Shown: piece after piece, positions 26,683 to 33,762 of the stretch
How the letters are laid out: every line of letters starts with the position of its first letter
Position numbering within the stretch: position 1 is the first letter of the stretch
Source of the DNA: JAMLHN01 sp035708745
Lineage (GTDB): Bacteria; Chloroflexota; Chloroflexia; Thermomicrobiales; UBA6265
Length of the DNA: 64,000 nt
Direction: 5' to 3'
Assembly (NCBI GenBank): GCA_035708745.1
Contig: DASTFJ010000158.1
Location: forward strand, 91,535 to 155,534
Notes under the pieces: generated by a model
The model's input: the letters and a program-made list of their open reading frames with translations, nothing else
Told to the model about the DNA's origin: nothing
Databases searched by the model: none
Translations under genes and position numbers: made by a program

Positions 26683-26750
26683 GTTTCCAAGCAGTCAGGA
26701 AGAATCGCTTTGGGCCGATCCTCGCGGCCTTCGTTGTTGGCCCAAATTGG

Positions 26751-27101
26751 TCATCGATCGAGAAACACAATCAGCGACGCGATCGCCAAGCCAAGGAATG
26801 CGCCCGGAAAGGCAAGATTGTAGAAAACGCGTGCGCGTATATGCACCCCGAGCGCCCCAACAAAAAAGGCGACAAGGCCCGCTGCCGCCAGCGCGCCGAT
26901 CCATTCAGGTCCGAGCAGCCCCACGATCAGCCCAACTGCACCGGCGCCTTTGGCTCCGGCTAACGGCAGCAGCCATCGTTCACTGACGCCAACTTCCGCC
27001 GAGTTCGCCATGATGAACGGTGCTCTGACCATATCAGCGGCAGCCATACCCAGATTCGCCATCGCCGTAATCAGAACAATGGATATTTCGGTGCTCGACA
27101 T
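26751..27101 (-). CDS. DoxX-like family membrane protein
   Basis: 116 residues with four predicted transmembrane helices and the DoxX_2 pattern (LITAMANLGMAAADMVRAP, LLPLAGAKGAGAVGLIVGLL, FVGALGVHIRAR). DoxX_2 proteins are poorly characterised, but genes of this type are often found beside ECF41 sigma factors, as here. I chose ATG 27101 because GAGGTG lies eight bases upstream; the frame is open to TTG 27137. It follows a 40-codon ORF whose stop is just before the start, and both could be transcribed from the minus-strand ECF promoter at 27292-27318. Confidence 0.8.
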   Translation of the reverse strand: MSSTEISIVLITAMANLGMAAADMVRAPFIMANSAEVGVSERWLLPLAGAKGAGAVGLIVGLLGPEWIGALAAAGLVAFFVGALGVHIRARVFYNLAFPGAFLGLAIASLIVFLDR

Positions 27102-27108
27102 CGCCATG

Positions 27109-27231
27109 TCACCTCTGCTCAACTTCGCCAAAGGCAATCGTCATCGAGCCTGATTCCCTCGAAACCGAATGGCTCGCCAACCTCGAATCACAGAGAATCT
27201 GGGCAATACAGACGTCCAATGTGGAAAACAC
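27109..27231 (-). CDS. Small leader ORF (40 aa) upstream of the doxX-like gene
   Basis: The leader of the doxX-like transcript contains a GTG (27231) with a near-perfect Shine-Dalgarno, AGGAGGTT, eight bases upstream; it is the best ribosome site in this locus. It encodes 40 residues beginning MFSTLDVCIAQILCDSRLAS and ends in TGA seven bases before the doxX start. It may be a real small protein or a coupling/leader peptide. I recognise no family. Confidence 0.4.
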   Translation of the reverse strand: MFSTLDVCIAQILCDSRLASHSVSRESGSMTIAFGEVEQR

Positions 27232-27291
27232 AGTGATAACCTCCTGTCTCGGTTGGTCCGCGGACGCCGAAACTCGCCCGTTCGATACCTT

Positions 27292-27318
27292 GACGAAACG
27301 CACGACCGAGATGTCAGG
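27292..27318 (-). promoter_or_regulatory. ECF-type promoter toward the doxX-like gene
   Basis: On the minus strand CCTGACA (27318-27312) is followed after exactly 16 bases by CGTCAA (27295-27290). The elements and spacing are identical to those of the opposite-facing promoter and resemble the TGTCACA/CGTC type described for ECF41 targets. Confidence 0.6.
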
Positions 27319-27334
27319 TTGAGCACGCCTGACA
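27312..27334. promoter_or_regulatory. Inverted repeat formed by the two divergent -35 elements
   Basis: TGTCAGG (27312-27318) and CCTGACA (27328-27334) are a perfect 7-bp inverted repeat with a 9-base spacer. Each arm is the -35 element of one of the two divergent ECF-type promoters, so the dyad may be only a by-product of the mirror arrangement or may also bind a regulator. Confidence 0.55.
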
Positions 27335-27354
27335 CTTTTGGTCGTAATCTCGTC
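27328..27354 (+). promoter_or_regulatory. ECF-type promoter toward the ECF41 sigma gene
   Basis: CCTGACA (27328-27334), 16 bases, then CGTCAA (27351-27356), about 40 bases before the sigma-factor start. It suggests autoregulation by the ECF sigma factor. Confidence 0.6.
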
Positions 27355-27395
27355 AAATCGACGTAGGGAGCACCTCCGGCGACATAGGCAGGACA

Positions 27396-28341
27396 GTGGA
27401 TTCGGTCGAACAAGTCAGATTGGTTGGAATCGCGTACAGGATGCTCGGTTCATTGGCCGAGGCAGAGGACGCCGTACAAGATGCGTACCTTCGCTGGTTC
27501 TCCTTAACCGAGAACCAGCGATCGAACGTCCGAACCCCGATGGCGTGGATGACGACGGTTGTCAGCAGAATTTGTCTCGACTATGCCCGATCGGCCCGAG
27601 CTCGGCGCGAGCGTTACGTGGGCCCCCTGGTTGCCTGAGCCGCTGGCATCGAGTGCCTTCAATTCGATTACGTCCGCGGAACGCCAGGCCGGTGATCCGG
27701 CCGAGTTCGTTCCTCTGCAGGACTCCCTGAGCACAGCCGTCCTCGTAGCTCTCGAGCAACTCTCCCCCGCCGAGCGAATAGCGCTCGTGTTGCATGATCT
27801 GGTTGGTTACCAGTTCGCCGAAATCGCCCAAGTTCTCGATCGGACGCCGCACGCCTGTAGGCAGCTCGCATCCGTGGCTCGCCGCAAGGCGAAAAGCGAT
27901 CTCGCAGCGGCCCCGATGTCGGCGGAGCAGAACGAATCGCTGGTTCGAGCGTTCAGAAACGCATGGCTCACGGGAGACGTTGCGCAGCTCGTGCGGGAGC
28001 TCGACCCTGACGCTGTTGCGCTGGTGGACGGAGGTGGCCTGGTTAGCGCCCCAACCGAGCCGTACAACGGCGCCGAATCGGTTGCAGCACTCTTGGTTGG
28101 CATTCGTCGGCGCATGCGCAGATTGGCAATCTCAGAGGAGCCGGTGAATGGCGCCCCCGGTCTCGTGGTGCACAGCCGTAATGGCAAAGTGGTGACAGCT
28201 GTATCGTTTGGCTTCACGCAAGGTTCGATTGGAGCGATCTGGGCCGTTCGCAATCCAGAAAAGCTTCGACGGTGGGTCGCACCAATAGACGTCGGAATCC
28301 TGTCGCTCTCCGGTGCCGGCGTTCACCATCGTGCGAGATAA
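27396..28341 (+). pseudogene. ECF41-type RNA polymerase sigma factor, frameshifted
   Basis: Two overlapping frames together make one ECF41 sigma factor of about 310 residues. The first (27396-27638) holds sigma region 2: LVGIAYRMLGSLAEAEDAVQDAYLRW through RSARARRERYVGP (shown in part). The second carries the ECF41 linker motif WLPEPL, region 4 (LSPAERIALVLHDLVGYQFAEIA) and the SnoaL-like C-terminal domain with the diagnostic DGGG and NPEKLRRW. The frame changes by one base at a run of five Cs (27623-27627): removing one C gives YVGP-WLPEPL in one frame. It is either a recent inactivation, a sequencing/assembly indel, or less likely programmed +1 shifting. Both halves are otherwise free of stops. 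Confidence 0.8.
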
Positions 28342-28478
28342 ACGACGACTGGACCTCGTGCGGGCCTCGGCACGGAAGGTTGTTGATCGGGCCGGGAGCA
28401 TTCCTCACTCGGCGAGGGAAAACTCGGTCTGGGATTTCAAGGATCCGGATTACCGTCCCGAAGTCATGCAGGCTGCGA

Positions 28479-29432
28479 TCATCGCGGCCGCGCTGGAATG
28501 CCTCCCGCGGATGGCGGCGCCCACCGTCGCAACCAGACCGCGAAGATGGGCACGCTGACGACCAGCAGCACCGCGGTCGCCAGCAGGAGGATATAGAGCA
28601 GTCGGACGATTCCTCCACTGGTGGTATGAAACACCGGTCCCCGGCCCGCAATCCAAAGCAGCAGGATTTCGATACCGAGCACCACCGGCGGAATCAATAG
28701 CCGCACGCCCATCCCGACATACGACGAGGCTATCGTGGCGAGGCCGCCCAGCAGCATCGCGAGCGAAAGAATCCCCAGCGCTTGGCCGACGCCGATCTCG
28801 GTGCGATCACCCACCGCCTGAGGAATCAACAATGCGACCGGCAGGAAGACGAGCGACGCTTGATCGGGGCGCGTCCAAAAACGCATCGTCGAAACCAGCG
28901 CCAGCACCACCGTGAAAAAGATCACCAGCATCGTGGCCAGCACCGCGGGCAACGACGACCCACTATCGATCGAGACATAGGGCTCGCGGATGAGCGCAAC
29001 CTGAATCGCCAACATGGGCAACAAGCCGATCGCGGCGGCCAGGTGGATCGTCCAGGGTTTGGCGAGTGCATCCGGCCGGTCGTCACGCGTGACCAGATGA
29101 CCGATTACCTGGACGGCAGCGAGGACGATGAAGGCCAGGGGTATCGAACCCGCACCCGGAAGTGGCGAGAGGAACCACAGGAGCAATGCCGCGAAGCCGG
29201 TGACACAAGGTGAGACGGCCAGAAACAGTTGCTCGCGGCGGCGATCGATCTTCGGGCGTTGCGCCGCCTGAATCGCGGCGCGGCTGATGCGCGGCCGGCG
29301 ATTTCCCGACGTGTCGTATTCGTCGACCTCCGCGGGGGGCTTCCAGGGTTGCGGTTTCCAGTCGTCCTGCCAGTCCGGCAGGCGATTTCCCAAGCCTGAC
29401 CCGGATGACCGGCCGCCGCGTTGGGATCTCAC
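28479..29432 (-). CDS. Integral membrane protein, unknown
   Basis: 317 residues from GTG 29432, five bases after the PHP gene stop; the frame is open much further upstream but only as a shadow of the PHP gene. The first ~75 residues are hydrophilic (RRPRISRAAIQAAQRPKIDR), followed by about eight hydrophobic helices, for example FLAVSPCVTGFAALLLWFL and LATMLVIFFTVVLALVS. No domain is recognised. It probably shares a transcript with the PHP phosphatase. Start choice is uncertain because no clear ribosome site is present. Confidence 0.65.
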   Translation of the reverse strand: MRSQRGGRSSGSGLGNRLPDWQDDWKPQPWKPPAEVDEYDTSGNRRPRISRAAIQAAQRPKIDRRREQLFLAVSPCVTGFAALLLWFLSPLPGAGSIPLAFIVLAAVQVIGHLVTRDDRPDALAKPWTIHLAAAIGLLPMLAIQVALIREPYVSIDSGSSLPAVLATMLVIFFTVVLALVSTMRFWTRPDQASLVFLPVALLIPQAVGDRTEIGVGQALGILSLAMLLGGLATIASSYVGMGVRLLIPPVVLGIEILLLWIAGRGPVFHTTSGGIVRLLYILLLATAVLLVVSVPIFAVWLRRWAPPSAGGIPARPR

Positions 29433-29437
29433 GCCGG

Positions 29438-30262
29438 TCAGGCGGCTCGCCGCGCGAGCAGTCGGTCGATCGGCACCGGCGTTCCGACTCGATCCCGAAA
29501 CGACATCACGTTCGGCACACCACACAATCGAAGCATTTCGAGCGTGATTGGCACGCCGGCGCCGATCGTGCGATCCGTGTGCGAGTCGGTTCCAGTAGTG
29601 ATCCGGCTTCCTCCCGCATCGGCATACCAGCGGACGATCGACGGACCGGGCATGCTGGTCTTGGGCGCCTGCCGGATACCCGAGGTGTTGATTTCGAAAC
29701 CCACCAACGATTCGATCATGGCCCGGAAAACGGGCTGCAGCCGCTGCCAGATGTCCGCCGGCTCGTACCGCCGCTTCGCTTTCGGCAGATAGCGTTTCGG
29801 AATGTCCAGGTGCCCGATGGAGCAAAACCAACCGGTCCGCACCGCCACCTCGATCTCCAGCAGATACGGCGTGAAGACCTCATCCAACGTCAGCAAGTCG
29901 TAAAGCGGCGGATAGATGAGCTCACCTCCGCCCGCATAGTGCACCGAGCCGATCGTGAAGTCATAGCGTTCGAGATTTGCATCGACGAAGCGCTCCACCG
30001 CGTCGTACGTGTCGGTATGGAAATCGATCTCGGCGCCCGCAAGGATGGTCAACCGATCTCCGAATTCCTTACGCACATCCTCGAGCGACCGGAAATACTC
30101 GTCGATACGGTAGTATCCGAAGCCAAAGTCATTGGGTTGATGATCGACGTGATCGGTAAAGGCAATTTCGGTGATACCGGCTTCGATCGCAGCAACACAC
30201 GAAGCGGCCATAGACGTTGCACAGTCGACGGAAAATTCGGTGTGAACGTGATAGTCGAACAA
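29438..30262 (-). CDS. PHP-domain phosphatase, histidinol-phosphatase-like
   Basis: A metal-dependent phosphoesterase of the PHP superfamily. The metal ligands are visible in order: DYHVHTEFSVD (H-x-H), TDHVDH, the glutamate in GAEIDFH, GSVHY, SIGHLDI and TDSHT near the C-terminus. 274 residues and the order resemble HisJ-type histidinol phosphatases, which give histidinol from histidinol phosphate. No other his gene is in the window, so the substrate could be different. It is divergent from nadD. Confidence 0.8.
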   Translation of the reverse strand: MFDYHVHTEFSVDCATSMAASCVAAIEAGITEIAFTDHVDHQPNDFGFGYYRIDEYFRSLEDVRKEFGDRLTILAGAEIDFHTDTYDAVERFVDANLERYDFTIGSVHYAGGGELIYPPLYDLLTLDEVFTPYLLEIEVAVRTGWFCSIGHLDIPKRYLPKAKRRYEPADIWQRLQPVFRAMIESLVGFEINTSGIRQAPKTSMPGPSIVRWYADAGGSRITTGTDSHTDRTIGAGVPITLEMLRLCGVPNVMSFRDRVGTPVPIDRLLARRAA

Positions 30263-30348
30263 CGCGCAACTCCCCCGGGCGTGGCCCCTCGAACACCGGG
30301 CAACTATACCAGCGGCAAATTCGCCGGCTGTTCTGGGCTCAGCGAATC

Positions 30349-30993
30349 ATGACCGCCACTCCAGGCCGCATTGGCTTTTTCGGGGGCACCTTCGACCCGA
30401 TCCATCATGGCCACCTCATTCTCGCGTCGTATGCGGCCAGCTCGGCCGGGCTCGATCGTCTGCTCTTCGCCCCGGCGGCATTTCCTCCCCATAAGAATCG
30501 CCAGATCACGGATGTGTCGCATCGCATCGAAATGCTGTTGCGTGCCATAGAGCCGGATGAGCGCTTCGAAATGACGTCGATCGATCTCGATCGCGACGGG
30601 CCGCACTACTCTGCGGACACCCTCGGGATGCTGGCCGCGGAATTCCCCGGCACCGAGCTTTTTTTCCTGATGGGCAGCGATTCCTACCGTGATCTCCCCT
30701 TCTGGCATGAGCCGCGGCGGCTCTTCGAGCACGCCAATCTGCTGGTCGGCAAGCGGCCCAACAGCTCGTACGACGAGCAGGCGCTCTGGAGGGCGCTGCC
30801 GCCCACGCGAACCCAGACCGAATTCGTCGATATTCCCCTGATCGAGATTTCGTCGACCGAAATCCGCAAGCGCGTAGCCGAACGTCTGCCGATCGATTAT
30901 CTCGTGCCGCGCCGGGTGCAGGACTACATCGAGACAACCGGGCTGTATCTCGATGCGGTCGAAGTCGAGAATGGGCGGCTGATACTCGATTGA
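30349..30993 (+). CDS. nadD: Nicotinate-nucleotide adenylyltransferase
   Basis: NadD adenylates nicotinate mononucleotide to deamido-NAD in NAD synthesis. The nucleotidyltransferase signature GFFGGTFDPIHHGHL is at residues ~9-23 and the second motif ISSTEIRKRV near 177. 214 residues is normal. ATG 30349 is chosen; the frame extends to 30217 without conservation. Its stop codon overlaps the -35 element of the likely secD promoter. Confidence 0.93.
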   Translation: MTATPGRIGFFGGTFDPIHHGHLILASYAASSAGLDRLLFAPAAFPPHKNRQITDVSHRIEMLLRAIEPDERFEMTSIDLDRDGPHYSADTLGMLAAEFPGTELFFLMGSDSYRDLPFWHEPRRLFEHANLLVGKRPNSSYDEQALWRALPPTRTQTEFVDIPLIEISSTEIRKRVAERLPIDYLVPRRVQDYIETTGLYLDAVEVENGRLILD

Positions 30994-31019
30994 CCCGCCG
31001 GAAGCGGACCCCCTATACT
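30990..31019 (+). promoter_or_regulatory. Promoter for secD-secF
   Basis: TTGACC (30990-30995) and TATACT (31014-31019), 18-bp spacer, each differing from consensus at one position. Predicted start of transcription is near 31026, about 90 bases before secD. Confidence 0.65.
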
Positions 31020-31030
31020 CCGCCGCAGCG

Positions 31031-31058
31031 GCCCCTGTCATGATCGGGGGCTTTATTT
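31031..31058 (+). terminator. Terminator-like hairpin in the secD leader
   Basis: GCCCC (31031-31035) can pair with GGGGC (31047-31051), followed by TTTATTTT. It ends transcripts from nadD but also lies downstream of the predicted secD start of transcription, so it could attenuate secDF. Confidence 0.55.
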
Positions 31059-31114
31059 TGGTCGCGCGCCGTTTCGTTTGAGCCAGCGCCAGCGCCGCGG
31101 CTGGAGTGCAACCG

Positions 31115-32563
31115 TTGAAAATCTCTCCCTGGATCACGCTTGTATTCGTTCTCCTCTTGACAGTTTTCGCCGGTTGGGTCGCCATTCCAGGTGAAACACT
31201 GGATGTTGGCTCGTTCAAGGCCGATCACCCCATTCAGCAAGGCCTCGACCTGCAGGGCGGCGTGCAGGTGCTCCTGCAGGCCGATCCACCAGCCGGAACG
31301 TCCGTCGACAAGGACACCATCACGGGAACGCGGGACACCATCGAACGACGCGTTGGCGGTCTCGGCGTCAGCGAACCGGTGGTGCAGACCCGCGGAAGCA
31401 ATCAGATCATTGTCGAGCTGCCAGGCGTCACCGACCCGGAACAAGCCGTCGAAGTCGTCCGGCAAACCGCGTTGCTCGAGATCATCGATACCAACGGGCT
31501 CTATCTGGCGCCGGGCACCAAGGTCAACACCACCCTCGGCGATGCCAATTCGACTGAGGCCGGTACGCCCACTGCCGCCGGTGGTTCTCCGGTCGCGTCG
31601 CCCGCAGCCTCTCCTGAGGCGTCGCCAGTAGCGGGCTCGACTGACGCATCGAGTGACGGACCGGTCTATACCACGATCATCAGCGGCGCCGATCTGAAAG
31701 ACGCATACCGCGCGACCGGTCCGCTCGGCCAGGTGGTCGTCGGCTTCGAGCTCAAGGGAAGCGCTGCCGACCATTTCTACGATTTCACCAGCACGCATAT
31801 CGGCCAACCGATGTCGATCGTGATCGACAAAACGGTCATCTCCTCACCCCAAATCAATGGCGCCATCTCCGACCAGGGTCAGATCGAAGGAATTGCGCCC
31901 AAGGATGTCGATAATCTCGTGGTGCAGCTCAAGGCCGGTGCGCTCGCCGTGCCGCTGAAAGTCGTGCAGAGTCGCGTCGTCGGTCCCTCCCTCGGTCAGG
32001 ATTCGATCGACAAGAGCCTGACGGCCGCCATCATCGGGCTCGGCATCGTGGCGTTCTTCATGATCGTGTATTACCGCTTGCCGGGATTCCTCTCGGTCGT
32101 CGCGCTCGGAATCTATACCTTGCTGGTGTTAGCGATCTTCAAGCTGCTCCCCGTCACGCTGACCCTCGCGGGGATCGCCGGGTTCGTGCTATCAGTTGGT
32201 ATGGCGGTTGACGCGAATATCTTGATTTTCTCCAGATTGAAAGAAGAATTGCGCGTTGGCAGAACTGCATCGCAGTCGGTTGAGCTGGGATTCGCCCACG
32301 CCTGGCCGTCGATTCGTGATTCCAACATCACGTCGATGATCACCGCGGCCATCCTCTACTGGTTCGGTCAGTACACGGGCGCCACCATCATCACCGGTTT
32401 CGCCTTGACGCTCTTCATCGGGGTGGCGGTCAGTATGTTCACCGCGTACAACGTCACCCGCACCTTCCTGCGGCTGGTGTTGAGCTCGACCCACATTCAC
32501 AACACCTGGTGGTTGGGCACGAAACGCCCGGCTGCCAGCACCAGCACCAGCGCGGCGGACTAG
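31115..32563 (+). CDS. secD: Protein translocase subunit SecD
   Basis: SecD with SecF uses proton motive force to help pull preproteins through SecYEG. It shows an N-terminal transmembrane helix, the P1 domain starting GLDLQGGVQVLLQ, and the six-helix C-terminal unit with VGPSLGQDSI, GMAVDANILIFSRLKEELR (the D4-type motif) and ITSMITAAILYWFG. An Ala/Ser/Pro-rich insert (~145-185, SPVASPAASPEASPVAG) interrupts the periplasmic-type domain and looks like a flexible linker. TTG 31115 has CTGGAG eight bases upstream; GTG 31106 adds three residues. secF follows after nine bases. Confidence 0.94.
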   Translation: MKISPWITLVFVLLLTVFAGWVAIPGETLDVGSFKADHPIQQGLDLQGGVQVLLQADPPAGTSVDKDTITGTRDTIERRVGGLGVSEPVVQTRGSNQIIVELPGVTDPEQAVEVVRQTALLEIIDTNGLYLAPGTKVNTTLGDANSTEAGTPTAAGGSPVASPAASPEASPVAGSTDASSDGPVYTTIISGADLKDAYRATGPLGQVVVGFELKGSAADHFYDFTSTHIGQPMSIVIDKTVISSPQINGAISDQGQIEGIAPKDVDNLVVQLKAGALAVPLKVVQSRVVGPSLGQDSIDKSLTAAIIGLGIVAFFMIVYYRLPGFLSVVALGIYTLLVLAIFKLLPVTLTLAGIAGFVLSVGMAVDANILIFSRLKEELRVGRTASQSVELGFAHAWPSIRDSNITSMITAAILYWFGQYTGATIITGFALTLFIGVAVSMFTAYNVTRTFLRLVLSSTHIHNTWWLGTKRPAASTSTSAAD

Positions 32564-32572
32564 AGGACTTTC

Positions 32573-33526
32573 ATGATCGAACATCTGGCGACATATCGTA
32601 AGTGGTGGTACATCCTCTCGATCATCGTGATTCTCCCCGGGGTCATCTCGCTGATTTTCAACGGGCTGGATCTGGGCATCGACTTCACCGGCGGCACCAT
32701 CTGGGAAGTCAAATTCGACAAGACCATCACCACCGAGCAAGTCAAGAACGTGCTGGCCGATCATGGGTACACCGATACCGTGATTCAAACCTCGTCTGAG
32801 GACGGTGGGGACAATAACGTCGCTATCATCCGCATGGAAGAGCTGCCTACCCCCTCGGCCGAAAAAACTGAGCTCGCCGACGCGTTGACCGCCGAGATCG
32901 GTCCGTTCACTGAGCTCCAGATTTCGACGGTTGGTTCTTCGGTCAGTGGTCAGATCGCGCGGCGCGCGGTGCTGGCGGTCTTCGTCGCCTCGATCGGCAT
33001 CCTGCTTTATATCGCGTTCGCTTTCCGCAATACCCAGGCGCCGGTGCGCTACGGCGCGGCCGCCATCGTCGGGATGTTGCACGATGTGCTCCTCGTGCTG
33101 GGGGTCTTCTCGATCCTGGGTGTGATCTTCAAAGTCCAGGTCGACGCGCTCTTCGTGACCGCAATTCTGACGGTCATCGGTTTTTCGGTACACGACACCA
33201 TCGTCGTGTTCGACCGAATTCGAGAAAATTTGGCCAAACAGTCAGATCCGACCTTCGAAGGAATCGTCAATTACAGCCTCGCCCAAACGATCGTACGGTC
33301 GGTGAATACGTCGCTGACGGTGGTCTTCACCTTGCTCGCCCTTTTCCTCTTTGGCGGTGAATCGACGCGCACCTTCGTGCTCGCGCTGCTCATCGGCGTC
33401 GTCAGTGGCACCTATTCCTCGATCTTCAATGCCAGTCAGCTCCTCGTCTCCTGGGAAGAGCATGACTTCCAGCGTTGGTGGGCGCAGCTGCGTGGACGAG
33501 TGCCCTCCACGGCGACGTCGCGCTAA
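32573..33526 (+). CDS. secF: Protein translocase subunit SecF
   Basis: The partner of SecD: 317 residues with a first transmembrane helix, the short first external domain starting GLDLGIDFTGGTIWEV, and five further helices containing GFSVHDTIVVFDRIREN and RSVNTSLTVVFTLLALFLFGG, all SecF signatures. SecD and SecF are separate genes here, unlike the fused SecDF of Bacillus. A structured terminator follows. Confidence 0.95.
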   Translation: MIEHLATYRKWWYILSIIVILPGVISLIFNGLDLGIDFTGGTIWEVKFDKTITTEQVKNVLADHGYTDTVIQTSSEDGGDNNVAIIRMEELPTPSAEKTELADALTAEIGPFTELQISTVGSSVSGQIARRAVLAVFVASIGILLYIAFAFRNTQAPVRYGAAAIVGMLHDVLLVLGVFSILGVIFKVQVDALFVTAILTVIGFSVHDTIVVFDRIRENLAKQSDPTFEGIVNYSLAQTIVRSVNTSLTVVFTLLALFLFGGESTRTFVLALLIGVVSGTYSSIFNASQLLVSWEEHDFQRWWAQLRGRVPSTATSR

Positions 33527-33644
33527 TCCCTCGCACCTGGACAGATTGCGACAACGGCAGGGCGAGATACCGGTGGTAAACTTCGTGGCCGCGCCGCCTA
33601 CTCGAATGAGTGGTCGACTTTGCGAATAGGAGCGGTGGCCAAGT

Positions 33645-33691
33645 AGTGACTCTTCGAGCTGGCGCGTAGCCGGTAGCGAAGAGCCACTTTT
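33645..33691 (+). terminator. Terminator of the secDF operon
   Basis: GTGaCTCTTCG (33646-33656) pairs with CGAAGAGcCAC (33677-33687) with one A/C mismatch, then TTTTG. The 20-base apical part can itself fold (GCTGGC with GCCGGT). The 118 bases before it, from 33527, hold nothing else I recognise. Confidence 0.7.
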
Positions 33692-33762
33692 GTGTGTATC
33701 GGAGAAGCGACGCTGCAAACGGCAGTCGTCGGTTCGCGCACGCGGGAATCGAGGAGGGTAAC

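Noticed and set aside
28479..29831. 450-residue version of the unknown membrane protein
   Set aside because: The first 133 codons overlap the PHP phosphatase in another frame and have no membrane or domain character.
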